NCBI GenBank assembly: GCA_051871275.1
Contig: JBJECR010000072.1
Location: 1-47,305, forward strand
DNA from: CAJUPY01 sp051871275
GTDB taxonomy: Bacteria; Bacteroidota; Bacteroidia; Bacteroidales; Muribaculaceae
Direction of reading: 5' to 3'
DNA: 47,305 bases
Of this stretch, positions 1-8,871 are shown piece after piece. Position 1 is the stretch's first letter. The number at the start of each line of letters is the position of its first letter. Position numbers and translations under genes: made by a program. The notes below the pieces were generated by a model, which was given only the letters and a program-made list of their open reading frames with translations, searched no databases and was not told the DNA's origin.

Positions 1-78
1 AGGTCTACAGGCTTAAGTACCTTCGCCTCAGACACACTCAGTGAAACACTACCCTAAAATAGCTAACATAGCTTTTAC
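1..78. other. Non-coding edge before the MBOAT stop codon
   Basis: This short stretch lies downstream of the minus-strand MBOAT gene. I see no gene, no clear terminator hairpin and no consensus promoter in it. Confidence 0.4.
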
Positions 79-1557
79 TTAGTATTGCAGATAAATAAAT
101 GGGACGAGGTCTGAACTGCTTACTTGGATTATTGCAAAGATTATTATGCTGAAAATTATGGCTTTAACGATAGTGCTGCAACGTGCGAAATTATATACGA
201 GTGCATTGCTCACTTTTTGCGGTGTGAAGTGGAGAATCAAGCCTAAAGCCATAACAATGATGATAGTGCTGTAGCCTGATATGATTTGCGATGCTACTTC
301 CGGATGAAAAGCGGTGAAAATTTGAGTGAGCATTTCTCCCACTTTTTCCAGTGATTCCGAACGGAAAAACATAAAGCCGAAAGCCATAAATGTGAATGTG
401 CATAAAACGTTGCAAACATGGCGAATAATTCCTGTTTTTTCATGTTTGGGGATGTGCAGGAGTTTGCACCATATTTTGTGAGCAACGAGAAGCAATCCGT
501 TCCATGCACCCCAGATGATGTACATCCAGGAAGCACCGTGCCAGAGTCCGCCCAGTGTCATGGTTATCATCAGGTTCAGGTGTGAACGGAGAGTACCTTT
601 TCTACTTCCGCCTAATGGAATGTAAAGGTAGTCGCGGAGCCAAGTGGAAAGTGAGATATGCCAGCGATGCCAAAATTCCGTAGGACTTTGTGAGGCGAGG
701 GGAGCATTGAAGTTTGCATCAAATTTATATCCAAGGAGGAGTGCTATTCCTATTGCGATATCGGAATAGCCGGAAAAGTCGCAATAAAGTTGAAGTGTAA
801 AGCCGTATGTGGCAATAAGATTTTCAAATCCGGTGTAAAGAGTAGGGTCATCAAATATTCTGTCCACGAAACCTCCGGAAATGTAATCTGCTATCACGGT
901 TTTCTTCACAAGTCCACACATTATATAAAATAGTGCGGTCCCGATTTGTATTTCCGTGGGTTTGTGATTCCGTGCTATCTGCGGAAGAAGTGTTTTTGCT
1001 CTCACCACAGGTCCTGCAAGCAGTGGTGGAAAGAAAGTGAGGAAGAAAATGTAGTGCAGAGCGTTTGAGCAAGGTTTTATGGTGCCGCGATATACATCTA
1101 CTATATAACTGATTGAGCGAAAGCAGAAAAATGATATTCCGGCAGGGAGAATAATGTCAAAAGGCGAAAAGTCAACGGAGAAAATTCCTGCAAAGGTTTC
1201 GCAAAGCATATTGAAATACTTGAAGTATGTGAGCATACCCAAGTTTACGGCAACGTTCAGTCCTACAAGTGCTTTTTTTGCAGTGTCTGAGGTCAAACGG
1301 TAAAGAATTTGTGCAAGGACATAGTCGAAAATGCTTACCGCAACGAGGATTATCACGCACATTCCGCTGCACTTGTAGTAAAAGTAAAGCGAAAATAGAA
1401 TAGTGAAAATCAGACGGATTGTCAGCCTGTTTTGCAGAGTTCTATAAACGGCGAAAAAGGCAGTAAACAGGATAAAGAACAGAGCAGTGTTGAATAGCAA
1501 TGGTTTTGCAGGGTCAAAGAGCAAATAATTCAATATGTTATTCAGGATGTCAGTCAT
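79..1557 (-). CDS. MBOAT family O-acyltransferase (AlgI/PatA-like), cassette 1
   Basis: A 492-residue polytopic membrane protein of the MBOAT family. Relatives (AlgI, PatA, DltB) move an acyl group, usually acetate, across the cytoplasmic membrane to modify exported polysaccharide, peptidoglycan or teichoic acid. The central region carries the family signature: FWHRWHISLSTWLRDYLYIP, then GGSR, then GLWHGASW, whose histidine is the expected catalytic residue. Many hydrophobic segments run through the whole length, which is normal for the family. The gene overlaps the upstream SGNH hydrolase gene by 8 bases and is the last gene of the minus-strand run that starts with the Yip1-like gene. MBOAT plus extracytoplasmic SGNH protein is the usual layout of an O-acetylation system. 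The acceptor cannot be read from sequence; peptidoglycan or a surface glycan are both possible. Confidence 0.93.
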   Translation of the reverse strand: MTDILNNILNYLLFDPAKPLLFNTALFFILFTAFFAVYRTLQNRLTIRLIFTILFSLYFYYKCSGMCVIILVAVSIFDYVLAQILYRLTSDTAKKALVGLNVAVNLGMLTYFKYFNMLCETFAGIFSVDFSPFDIILPAGISFFCFRSISYIVDVYRGTIKPCSNALHYIFFLTFFPPLLAGPVVRAKTLLPQIARNHKPTEIQIGTALFYIMCGLVKKTVIADYISGGFVDRIFDDPTLYTGFENLIATYGFTLQLYCDFSGYSDIAIGIALLLGYKFDANFNAPLASQSPTEFWHRWHISLSTWLRDYLYIPLGGSRKGTLRSHLNLMITMTLGGLWHGASWMYIIWGAWNGLLLVAHKIWCKLLHIPKHEKTGIIRHVCNVLCTFTFMAFGFMFFRSESLEKVGEMLTQIFTAFHPEVASQIISGYSTIIIVMALGLILHFTPQKVSNALVYNFARCSTIVKAIIFSIIIFAIIQVSSSDLVPFIYLQY

Positions 1558-2851
1558 ATTGATTAAGCGTATTTATGATAGCATTGTAAAAGAGGTCTCC
1601 ATAAAGGAGATAGCCCTTAAAAGAATTGTGGATTCTGTCGCGAGCCATAAGTCCGTTTTCAGCCCACTTTTTTGAAGCGTCTTTTCCACCTGCTACGGCG
1701 TAAAAGTCATAGACGGGAATGGAATTTTCGTCGGCGTATTTCAGAATTACGTCTCTCATCTGCTTTACTTTTTCATTAACAATGAGCGTTGAACTTTTCA
1801 CCCTCCGTTTGCGACCTTTTCTTCTGCGATACGTGGTTTTTGATTTCTGACATTCCATAGGTGTGGTGAGCAGAATTTTTGCATTCGGATTATGACTTCT
1901 GATGTTGTAAATCATGTAATCGATATCCGCTTCAAGTTCACTGTCGCTGATTTTGCTGAAAGCCTCGTTTGTGCCAAAAGAGAGAATAATCAGATTCGGA
2001 CAAAACTGAGAGATGTCAAAACCTACGCTTTGCAGTTCGTTGTAAGTGGCAAAGGTTGCACCATTGTTTCCGATGGTGTGGTATTCGATTCCGGTGTTGC
2101 CATAGTGGAGTGAAGCTCCGTAAATTGTGACTTGCTCCAGTGACATAAAGGAAATTTTTGCTGTTACAACGGGTTTGGAGAGGAGTATATCCGTGTAATA
2201 GTCCGTTTGTATTATGCAAGGATTCAGAATTATGTCTTCTTCATTTGCGACCATTGAAACTTCCGGTGGAATGGAAGCAAAAATGCGGATTTTGTCAAAT
2301 TTAGAACCTTCCGGAAGTCGAGTGGTGACAGTGGAGAGCGTAATGTCGAAAGTGGTGGACTGTGGAGTGAAAGCCGTTCCGGTGAATCCCATATCTGTGG
2401 TCCAGGGGCGTTTCAGCAGACGTGATGTGGCACAAGTGGCGGAGGTGGTGAAAACGTATGAGTAAGGTTCGTTTGTTCCGCAAATCTTGAGCGGACAAAT
2501 AAGTCCTCGACCACCGTTGCCGAATTTTTGCTGGAGCAACTCGCGTACGTGTCCCGTGCCAACGTCTGCTTGCAAATGAGAGTCACCGAGGTGAACGATA
2601 GTGAATTTACTTTCATCTGCTTTTTGCAGTGCTTCTTTTATGCAACTCCAATCATTGCCTTTAAGGTCTATGATGTTTTGCTCCAAGTTCAGGAAATCAT
2701 AAACGGAGAGGCTGTCAATGCTTGCGGATGTATCCGTGAGAATGACTTTGCCTTGTCGGATAGAAGCCTGATTGTCGTCTTGAGCGTGTAATATTGCCGG
2801 GAATAAGGTGAGAACCAAGGCTATGATAATATGTTTTGTGATTTTCTTCAT
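1550..2851 (-). CDS. Exported SGNH/GDSL-type hydrolase or O-acetyltransferase partner of MBOAT
   Basis: A 433-residue protein with a signal peptide (about residues 1-23, ending HAQ). SGNH hallmarks are visible: GDSH at 89-92 (nucleophile serine), a GTNE block near residue 300 (asparagine), and DRIH near residue 407 (Asp-His pair). These suggest a competent catalytic triad. The protein should act in the periplasm. It overlaps the second SGNH gene by 4 bases and the MBOAT gene by 8, so the three are almost certainly co-translated. By analogy with PatB and AlgX/AlgJ it may transfer acetyl groups delivered by the MBOAT protein, or remove them; sequence alone does not decide between transferase and esterase. 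A basic patch (RRRKGRKRR, around residue 342) lies between the GTNE and DRIH blocks. Confidence 0.85.
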   Translation of the reverse strand: MKKITKHIIIALVLTLFPAILHAQDDNQASIRQGKVILTDTSASIDSLSVYDFLNLEQNIIDLKGNDWSCIKEALQKADESKFTIVHLGDSHLQADVGTGHVRELLQQKFGNGGRGLICPLKICGTNEPYSYVFTTSATCATSRLLKRPWTTDMGFTGTAFTPQSTTFDITLSTVTTRLPEGSKFDKIRIFASIPPEVSMVANEEDIILNPCIIQTDYYTDILLSKPVVTAKISFMSLEQVTIYGASLHYGNTGIEYHTIGNNGATFATYNELQSVGFDISQFCPNLIILSFGTNEAFSKISDSELEADIDYMIYNIRSHNPNAKILLTTPMECQKSKTTYRRRKGRKRRVKSSTLIVNEKVKQMRDVILKYADENSIPVYDFYAVAGGKDASKKWAENGLMARDRIHNSFKGYLLYGDLFYNAIINTLNQYD

Positions 2852-4257
2852 TTGTCAAGTGCCTTAATGAGTTCTTCCGTGAAAATTTTGCCAAGACGTT
2901 TTCCTCCTTTCATGGAAAGGTGAATGTAGTCCTTGTTTGTATCTTTGTTTTCCGTCCATTCCACTATTGCGTCTTTTCCGCCCATAGCCAGTTGCGTGTC
3001 CCAGAAAAGAACGCCGAGTTCGCGAGCCAGTTGCCTCTGTGCTTTAATCATAGGCGGAACGGCTCTCATAGTATGAATAGCACCGTTGCGTTTTTCGCCT
3101 CTGTCGCCCACGCCCATAATCAAGATGTCTGCATTCGGGTAACATTCGCATATTTTTGCTATATCTTTTTTCAGTGCCTCTTTGAAATACGTATAGTTTA
3201 AAACATTTGCGGAGATGGCATTTATTCCGTATTCAATTATTATCAAATCATAATCCACGTATTTTCTCATACCGCTGCATATTGGCAGGGAAATTTGGTG
3301 GTGACGTATTCCGGCATAGCCCCTCATTGGCATATTATCCAGTGCAATTCCGGCATTTCCGTCCAAGTATGTACCCAAGAAAGTTATTCCCGGATTTTTT
3401 GTGGAGATAGATATGTTATTTGTGTGGGCGTTTACCGTTATTTCCTGTACGGACTCGGAAGCGGTGACGTGTTCCGTGTATGTGGTGTCCGGCAGAGTAA
3501 TTTTTATGTCTGCGTCTGTTTTGGAGATAAACAGCACTTTTGTTCTGTTCCAAGAATCCAAATAGCGGAATTTTTGTGAGCCCTTAAATATAGACTTTGA
3601 ATTTTCAGATGATATGCAGTAAGAGCCGGACAGGGTCATGTTAGCAGTGGTATGTATGATTTCTTTTAGTGTCCAGCCGCTGCACTGTAGGTTTACGGAA
3701 CGACGGAAACCGGGAGTGTCACTGTGCATAGGAGAGAAACCTATTCCGCAGCCACCGTAGATTTCTTGCAGTTCTTCGCGGATATTTTGTGTCAGGATGT
3801 CACCTTCAATGTATGAATCACCTATAAAGGCAATACGAGCCGTTTTGTGTGAACATTCGCTCAATGCTCTTTTCAAGTTTGCCAAGCCGCGAGAATCCGG
3901 AGTGTAATCTTCAATAACGGGTTCTGTGTGAGTGACAGTGTCTTCCGGCAATTCCGTTCCGATAAATTCAGATGAAATGGTGTCTGTCAAAGTATGTTTG
4001 ACAGTATCGGAAATGCTGTCTTTTGCGGCGGTTTCACTTTGCAGAAGTTTAGCAATGTCCGGGTCTAAAAGAGATTCCGTGTTTTCCGGAATAGCAGCGG
4101 TTTCGGTATCCTCATTTTCTATAATGTCTGAGAAAAAAGAGTAGTCCTTAAAAAATCCCCCCGTAATTTTGTGCAAAGGGAGCAGTGATACTAAAAAAAT
4201 AATCACAAGTGCTATTGCTAAAATGCTTACGGGATTTGATTTGTTAAAGCGTGACAT
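2848..4257 (-). CDS. Membrane-anchored SGNH hydrolase family protein
   Basis: A 469-residue protein with one N-terminal membrane anchor (about residues 9-28). A long acidic, Thr/Ser-rich linker (about 45-120) precedes the SGNH domain. GDSY sits at 146-149 and a DYIH motif near residue 449 supplies the Asp-His pair; the asparagine block reads EYGIN. The linker looks like a spacer placing the domain away from the inner membrane. It is the first of three overlapping genes (SGNH, SGNH, MBOAT) and starts 13 bases after the menF-like gene. Two non-identical SGNH proteins per MBOAT recall alginate-type systems, where one partner binds and another transfers. Substrate unknown. Confidence 0.83.
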   Translation of the reverse strand: MSRFNKSNPVSILAIALVIIFLVSLLPLHKITGGFFKDYSFFSDIIENEDTETAAIPENTESLLDPDIAKLLQSETAAKDSISDTVKHTLTDTISSEFIGTELPEDTVTHTEPVIEDYTPDSRGLANLKRALSECSHKTARIAFIGDSYIEGDILTQNIREELQEIYGGCGIGFSPMHSDTPGFRRSVNLQCSGWTLKEIIHTTANMTLSGSYCISSENSKSIFKGSQKFRYLDSWNRTKVLFISKTDADIKITLPDTTYTEHVTASESVQEITVNAHTNNISISTKNPGITFLGTYLDGNAGIALDNMPMRGYAGIRHHQISLPICSGMRKYVDYDLIIIEYGINAISANVLNYTYFKEALKKDIAKICECYPNADILIMGVGDRGEKRNGAIHTMRAVPPMIKAQRQLARELGVLFWDTQLAMGGKDAIVEWTENKDTNKDYIHLSMKGGKRLGKIFTEELIKALDK

Positions 4258-4270
4258 AATTCAGAGTCTA

Positions 4271-5347
4271 TTAAAACTTACACTTATCGATGTTTCTCAA
4301 AAGTGTGAAACACTTGTTTTCCGTTTCCGCCCATTCTTGCTCCGGAATGGAATTTTCCGTTATGCCGCCACCGGTGTATGCACAGTATGAATGATTGTCA
4401 AAGTTTACGGAGCGTAGATTTACGTGAGCCGTGAATTTCTTGTGATTTTCGTAGGCTATAAAACCGCCGTAACATTTTCGCGGGTGCAACTCTATTTTGC
4501 GGATGTTTTCAAGTGCATTGTCAAGTGGAAAACCGCCGAGTGCCGGAGTAGGGTTTAACTTGTCTAACACTTCCACAAAACTTGTGTTTCCCAGTTTGCC
4601 GGAGATAATGTCACAAATATGGCAAACAGGATAAAAATTCAGGTCTTGCTTGTGCTTGATGTCATAGTCAATTCCCATGCTGTCAAGAATTTGCTTGATG
4701 TATGATGCTACAAAGTCCTGTTCTATAATATTCTTTTTATCCCATGATTTTGCATCATCTGTTTTGCGAGTTCCGGCAAGTGACATTGTGGAGAACAGCG
4801 TGGTCTCTTTGTCGTAATTGAGGAGCAATTCCGGTGACGTTCCCAGCCAAGCACCTGTTTGGGGAGTGAAATAGAGGAAACGGAAAGTATTAGGGTAGCA
4901 GTTGAATTGGCGAACAGTGAGCGAGATAAAATCAATGTTAACGTTTTGCTCCGTAAAGACTCTTGAAATCACTGTTTTACCCTTGCTTGTCTTTAATTTT
5001 TCAATCAGATTTGTCACATCCGTAATGTATTGTGACTTGTCTGTGCTCTTGCTCCACGTTTGAGGAGTATAATCAAACCTGTAATCCTTGTCTAAAATTT
5101 GTTTTGCAGATAGTTCTCTATAAATTTTTATTGAGTCCGTATATTTTGTGAGCCATGGAGATACAATGAAACACTCATCGCTTTTTTTGCCGGATGGGTT
5201 TGCGAAAAATGTCATTTTTTCTTTCCCGGGAAGAGCGAAATATGCAAACGGAATATTATTTTTGAGGCATTTCTCCACAGCTTGCAGTGCAGGAATGTCA
5301 TCGTTTCCCAAATTGCCTAATGAATGTAAATCCGTATAGCTTTTCAT
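4271..5347 (-). CDS. menF: Isochorismate synthase (chorismate-binding family)
   Basis: A 358-residue chorismate-binding enzyme. It should convert chorismate to isochorismate, the entry step to menaquinone, in the cytoplasm. The C-terminal half carries the family signature: GTSPELL, SLAGTRK, then LNPTPALGGFP, ELHPRKCYGGF and YTGGGI with the following Glu-rich helix (EQEWAETENK). These match isochorismate/salicylate-type synthases better than anthranilate synthase TrpE, and no glutamine amidotransferase partner is present. The gene overlaps rimO by 4 bases. No menD, menB or other menaquinone gene is in the window, so here the gene is detached from its pathway neighbours. Aminodeoxychorismate synthase is a less likely alternative. 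Confidence 0.85.
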   Translation of the reverse strand: MKSYTDLHSLGNLGNDDIPALQAVEKCLKNNIPFAYFALPGKEKMTFFANPSGKKSDECFIVSPWLTKYTDSIKIYRELSAKQILDKDYRFDYTPQTWSKSTDKSQYITDVTNLIEKLKTSKGKTVISRVFTEQNVNIDFISLTVRQFNCYPNTFRFLYFTPQTGAWLGTSPELLLNYDKETTLFSTMSLAGTRKTDDAKSWDKKNIIEQDFVASYIKQILDSMGIDYDIKHKQDLNFYPVCHICDIISGKLGNTSFVEVLDKLNPTPALGGFPLDNALENIRKIELHPRKCYGGFIAYENHKKFTAHVNLRSVNFDNHSYCAYTGGGITENSIPEQEWAETENKCFTLLRNIDKCKF

Positions 5348-6660
5348 CGTTCAATTGGTTCCGCCATAAGTTCAAAAGGCATGGCAGACGTGATTTTTAC
5401 ATTGTAGAAGCAGCCGGTGGTGAGCGGTGTTTCTGATTTTATCAGCACTACAGGGTCAACTTCCGGAGAGTCAAACTCCGTGCGGCCTACATACATGTCT
5501 CCTTCCATACCGTCTATGATAACACGCATCACACTGCCAACTTTTGATTCCTGGATTTCTGCGGAAATTTGTTCTTGGAGTTCCATGAGTTTGTCAAGTC
5601 TGCGTTGCTTGGTGTTTTCGTCAACGTCATCTGTGAGGTTTTTAGCGGCAAAAGTGTCTTCTTCTTCGCAGTATGCAAATGCACCCATGCGTTCAAAGCG
5701 TGCTTCTTTCACGAAATCCAGCAGTTCACGGAAATCTTCTTCCGTTTCTCCCGGAAATCCCACCATAAGTGTTGTTCTGATATGAATGCCCGGAACTTTT
5801 TCACGCATAGTCTTGAGTAATTCTCTTGTTTGCTTACCCGTGATGTGACGCTGCATATTATTCAGCACATTGTCGCTGATGTGTTGAAGTGCGATGTCCA
5901 TGTATTTGCACACATTGCCATATTTCGCCATCACATCAAGTATCTCGTACGGGAATTGGGTAGGGTAGGCGTAATGAAGTCTGATGCTTTCCACACCGGG
6001 GATTTGTGCAATGGTTTCAATGAGCTGCGGCAGTCGCATCTCACCGTATAGGTCAAGTCCGTAGCTGGACAAGTCCTGTGCAATAACATTAAATTCTTTT
6101 ACGCTGCGACTCACGAGCATACGCACTTCATCTGCAATTTCTTCAATAGGACGAGATTTGTATCTGCCTGTGATTAAAGGAATTGCACAGAATGCACAGA
6201 AACGGTTACATCCTTCGGCTATTTTCAGATATGCGTAGTGAGATGGAGTGGTGATAGTTCGGTCGTAGTCCGGTGAAAATTTTGGAGAAGATTTTAGCGG
6301 TTTTTTGCCCCAATTTTTGCTTTCTTCAATAATTTTTTCCCAGTCAAATTTGCCGTACCATTTATCAACTTCCGGAATTTCTCCCGGCAGTTCTTTTATG
6401 TATCTTTCCGAGAGACAGCCCATGACATAGACGTGTTTGTAAACGCCTTTGCTCTTGAGGTTTACCGCCTCCAGAATGGTGTTTATAGATTCTTCTTTGG
6501 CATCACCTATAAAGCCGCAGGTGTTTATCACCACTACGTCACCTGCAGGCTTTTTGGGTTCAAAGCACACCTTGTGTCCGAGGTTTTCCAACTTTTTTGT
6601 AAGTCGTTCGGAATCCACAAGGTTTTTTGAGCACCCTAAAGATATGATATCAATTTTCAT
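5344..6660 (-). CDS. rimO: Ribosomal protein S12 methylthiotransferase RimO
   Basis: A 438-residue radical-SAM methylthiotransferase. RimO adds a methylthio group to a conserved aspartate of ribosomal protein S12. The N-terminal UPF0004 domain begins with SLGCSKNLVDSE, whose cysteine belongs to the auxiliary Fe-S cluster together with Cys residues in NTCGF and GCLSERY. The radical-SAM cluster motif CxxxCxxC is in GCNRFCAFC. A C-terminal TRAM domain follows (about 375-438, containing EGDMYVGRTEFDSPEVDP). The GCSKN/DSE N-terminus and overall length favour RimO over MiaB. The start overlaps the ftsY stop by 11 bases and the end overlaps menF by 4. ftsY next to rimO is a common Bacteroidales arrangement. 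Confidence 0.95.
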   Translation of the reverse strand: MKIDIISLGCSKNLVDSERLTKKLENLGHKVCFEPKKPAGDVVVINTCGFIGDAKEESINTILEAVNLKSKGVYKHVYVMGCLSERYIKELPGEIPEVDKWYGKFDWEKIIEESKNWGKKPLKSSPKFSPDYDRTITTPSHYAYLKIAEGCNRFCAFCAIPLITGRYKSRPIEEIADEVRMLVSRSVKEFNVIAQDLSSYGLDLYGEMRLPQLIETIAQIPGVESIRLHYAYPTQFPYEILDVMAKYGNVCKYMDIALQHISDNVLNNMQRHITGKQTRELLKTMREKVPGIHIRTTLMVGFPGETEEDFRELLDFVKEARFERMGAFAYCEEEDTFAAKNLTDDVDENTKQRRLDKLMELQEQISAEIQESKVGSVMRVIIDGMEGDMYVGRTEFDSPEVDPVVLIKSETPLTTGCFYNVKITSAMPFELMAEPIER

Positions 6661-7618
6661 TACCTAAAAGAGACTTTACAAATTCGCGTTTGTGGAATAC
6701 TTGCAAGTCTGATATTCCTTCGCCAAGACCTATGTATTTTACGGGAATCTTGAATTGGTCCGAAATGCCTATAACCACTCCTCCTTTTGCTGTTCCGTCT
6801 AATTTTGTGATTGCCAGTTGATTGACGCTTGTAGCGGCTACGAATTGGCGAGCTTGCTCAAAAGCGTTTTGACCTGTACTGCCGTCAAGCACAAGGAGAA
6901 TATCGTGTGGTGCATCAGGCACCACTTTCTGCATAACATTTTTGATTTTTGTCAACTCGTTCATAAGTCCGAGTTTATTGTGAAGACGTCCTGCCGTGTC
7001 TATAATCACTACATCAACACCATTTGCTTTTGCAGATGAAAGTGTGTCAAACGCCACAGCTGCAGGGTCTGCACCTAATTTTTGTTTTACAACAGGCACT
7101 CCGGCACGTTCACCCCAAACATCGAGCTGTTCTATCGCAGCGGCACGGAACGTGTCTGCCGCACCGAGCATAACTTTGTAGCCGGCGGCTTTATAGTTGT
7201 GTGCAAGTTTGCCGATGGTGGTGGTTTTGCCTACACCGTTAACACCTACCACCATAATAACGTGTGGAGAGTGTCCTTTCGGGAGTTCGAAGTCTTTCAG
7301 TTCTTCGCCTTCCTTGTCGTGAGCAGTAAGCATTTCCACAATTTCATCGCAGAGCATATTGTTCAGCTCGGCATTGCCAACATACTTGTCTCTTTTTACG
7401 CGTTCTTTTATTCTGTCCAGAATTTTTACAGTTGTTTCCACGCCAACATCGGAGGATAGGAAAATATCTTCCAGGTCATCAAGAAAATCATCGTCAATAG
7501 TGTCTTTACCGGCAAAAAGACGAGTGATTTTACTCAAAATTCCCTCTTTGCTTTTTTCAAGCCCTTTGTCGAGCGTTTCCTTTTTCTTTTCCTTAGAGAA
7601 AAAATCAAAAAATCCCAT
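6650..7618 (-). CDS. ftsY: Signal recognition particle receptor FtsY
   Basis: A 322-residue SRP GTPase that docks ribosome-SRP complexes at the membrane for co-translational insertion. It has a short charged N-terminus (residues 1-45) rather than the long acidic A domain of Escherichia coli FtsY, then the N domain and the G domain. Visible motifs: GVNGVGKTT (125-133, P loop), DTFRAAAIEQL, DTAGRLHNK, TKLDGTAKGG and a C-terminal GLGEGISDLQVF. The FFDFF start resembles the amphipathic membrane-binding segment of short FtsY proteins. It overlaps rimO and lies 28 bases downstream of smpB on the same strand. Confidence 0.97.
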   Translation of the reverse strand: MGFFDFFSKEKKKETLDKGLEKSKEGILSKITRLFAGKDTIDDDFLDDLEDIFLSSDVGVETTVKILDRIKERVKRDKYVGNAELNNMLCDEIVEMLTAHDKEGEELKDFELPKGHSPHVIMVVGVNGVGKTTTIGKLAHNYKAAGYKVMLGAADTFRAAAIEQLDVWGERAGVPVVKQKLGADPAAVAFDTLSSAKANGVDVVIIDTAGRLHNKLGLMNELTKIKNVMQKVVPDAPHDILLVLDGSTGQNAFEQARQFVAATSVNQLAITKLDGTAKGGVVIGISDQFKIPVKYIGLGEGISDLQVFHKREFVKSLLGNEN

Positions 7619-7646
7619 ATATTTAATGTTTTATTTATTTCACAAC

Positions 7647-8108
7647 TTATTTTTTGAACATACGAGCCATATCTCTTTTGTCTTCACGCTCTTTGATAGA
7701 CTGACGTTTATCGTATTCTTTCTTTCCTCGAGCGAGTGCAATCACAAGTTTTGCATAGCCTCGTTCGCTGATAAACAGTCTCAGCGGAATTATGGAGAAT
7801 CCGCTTTCTTTTCCGTCTTTTTCCAGGCGTGAAATTTCTTTGCGGTTCAGGAGGAGTTTTCTCTCTCGGCGTTCCGTATGATTATTGTAAGTGCCGTAAA
7901 AATACTCTGCGATATACATATTTTTAACCCAAACTTCTCCAAAGTTTACGTAGCAATATGTATCGGAAAGGCTTGCTTTGCCTTCGCGGATGGATTTTAT
8001 TTCCGTTCCGGTAAGCACAATTCCGGCAGTGAATGTTTCCACGATTTCATAGTCAAAAGTGGCACGGCGGTTTTTGATGTTTATGTCTTTTCTGAATAAC
8101 TTATTCAT
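7647..8108 (-). CDS. smpB: SsrA-binding protein SmpB
   Basis: A 153-residue protein matching SmpB, which binds tmRNA and brings it to stalled ribosomes for trans-translation. Recognisable blocks are the N-terminal RRATFDYEIVETFTAGIVL, GTEIKSIREGKASL and a basic C-terminal tail (KKEYDKRQSIKEREDKRDMARMFKK; only its first part is the recognised motif) that enters the mRNA channel. Length is typical. It lies 14 bases after the Yip1-like gene and 28 bases before ftsY. The tmRNA gene is not in this window. Confidence 0.97.
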   Translation of the reverse strand: MNKLFRKDINIKNRRATFDYEIVETFTAGIVLTGTEIKSIREGKASLSDTYCYVNFGEVWVKNMYIAEYFYGTYNNHTERRERKLLLNRKEISRLEKDGKESGFSIIPLRLFISERGYAKLVIALARGKKEYDKRQSIKEREDKRDMARMFKK

Positions 8109-8122
8109 AGCTGTAATAATCT

Positions 8123-8689
8123 CTAATAGTGTGGTGATAGCATAAAGTCAAAGACTGCGTAAATCACCATTGTTGTTGCCAAAAAGCATATCCATGCAAT
8201 AATGTAAAAAAACGGACGGTCCGTGTTTTCGTTTTGAAAATAATATGCCGAATATGAAATGGGAATAATAACGCAAAATGGGAGCAATGCGAAAATAGTG
8301 GATTCTATGGGAGCGAAATTCTTTACTGTTTCTATCAGCACAAGAATTCCCATGCACAAAATGGAGAAAACGCTGATTTTTTCCGCCAATTCCGCTTCTG
8401 CCTCTTTGTCTGCAATTTTATTTGTGGCTATCCAAGTGAGTACTTCACGGCTGATGAAAAGTCCTGCAAAGTATGCCGCCACCTCCATGATTGAATATTG
8501 GAGAGCATTGCTCAGAGTGAAATTTCCGCCGTAAAAAACTTTTGCAAAGCCGCTTATTGCAAGCAGGGCAAGCAGTGGGAAAAAACCTGTGCGAAGCCAT
8601 TCGGCACTCGGATAGTTTCTTTCTCCGACGCTTTCCCAGCCCCCTGAAGGCTTGATTATCAGATGCAATATGTAGCCTAAAAATTTCAT
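8123..8689 (-). CDS. Yip1-like integral membrane protein
   Basis: A 188-residue protein with about five hydrophobic segments (near residues 34-50, 63-80, 105-123, 130-148 and 160-180). Its organisation resembles small Yip1/DUF1282 membrane proteins, whose bacterial function is unknown. It is the first gene of the long minus-strand run and appears to be driven by a TACCTTTG element at 8773-8766. The leader contains a strong hairpin (8716-8752). No catalytic motif is visible, so I assign only the family-level description. Confidence 0.7.
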   Translation of the reverse strand: MKFLGYILHLIIKPSGGWESVGERNYPSAEWLRTGFFPLLALLAISGFAKVFYGGNFTLSNALQYSIMEVAAYFAGLFISREVLTWIATNKIADKEAEAELAEKISVFSILCMGILVLIETVKNFAPIESTIFALLPFCVIIPISYSAYYFQNENTDRPFFYIIAWICFLATTMVIYAVFDFMLSPHY

Positions 8690-8715
8690 TTATGATTTTA
8701 TTCGTATTTACACAC

Positions 8716-8752
8716 AAACACTCCCCGTAGATATTCGCCTGCAGGGGTGTTT
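8716..8752 (-). other. Hairpin in the leader of the Yip1-like/smpB/ftsY transcript
   Basis: The arms 8716-8726 and 8744-8752 pair over about nine to ten base pairs (AAACAC-CCCC with one bulged T), with a loop of 17 bases. On the plus strand it is followed by a T-rich run, so it could also act as a terminator for plus-strand readthrough, but no plus-strand gene lies upstream. Confidence 0.55.
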
Positions 8753-8765
8753 CTTTTTCTTTCCA

Positions 8766-8773
8766 CAAAGGTA
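8766..8773 (-). promoter_or_regulatory. -7 element TACCTTTG for the Yip1-like/smpB/ftsY run
   Basis: Read on the minus strand this is an exact TAnnTTTG Bacteroidota -7 element, placed about 70 bases before the start codon. A weak -33 candidate (TTGTG around 8796-8792) lies about 18 bases upstream. Confidence 0.6.
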
Positions 8774-8837
8774 CGCAATTTATTCCAATGTCACAATTTT
8801 CTTTCCATATTTATAGTTCAAAATCAAAAAAAAACAG

Positions 8838-8845
8838 TACCTTTG
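8838..8845 (+). promoter_or_regulatory. -7 element TACCTTTG for pyrB
   Basis: An exact TAnnTTTG element 26 bases before the pyrB start codon. The -33 region is degenerate. It is divergent to the identical element at 8773-8766, so the 183-base gap between the two genes is a two-way promoter region. Confidence 0.65.
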
Positions 8846-8871
8846 CGTAACAATAAATAAAATTCTCAAAA

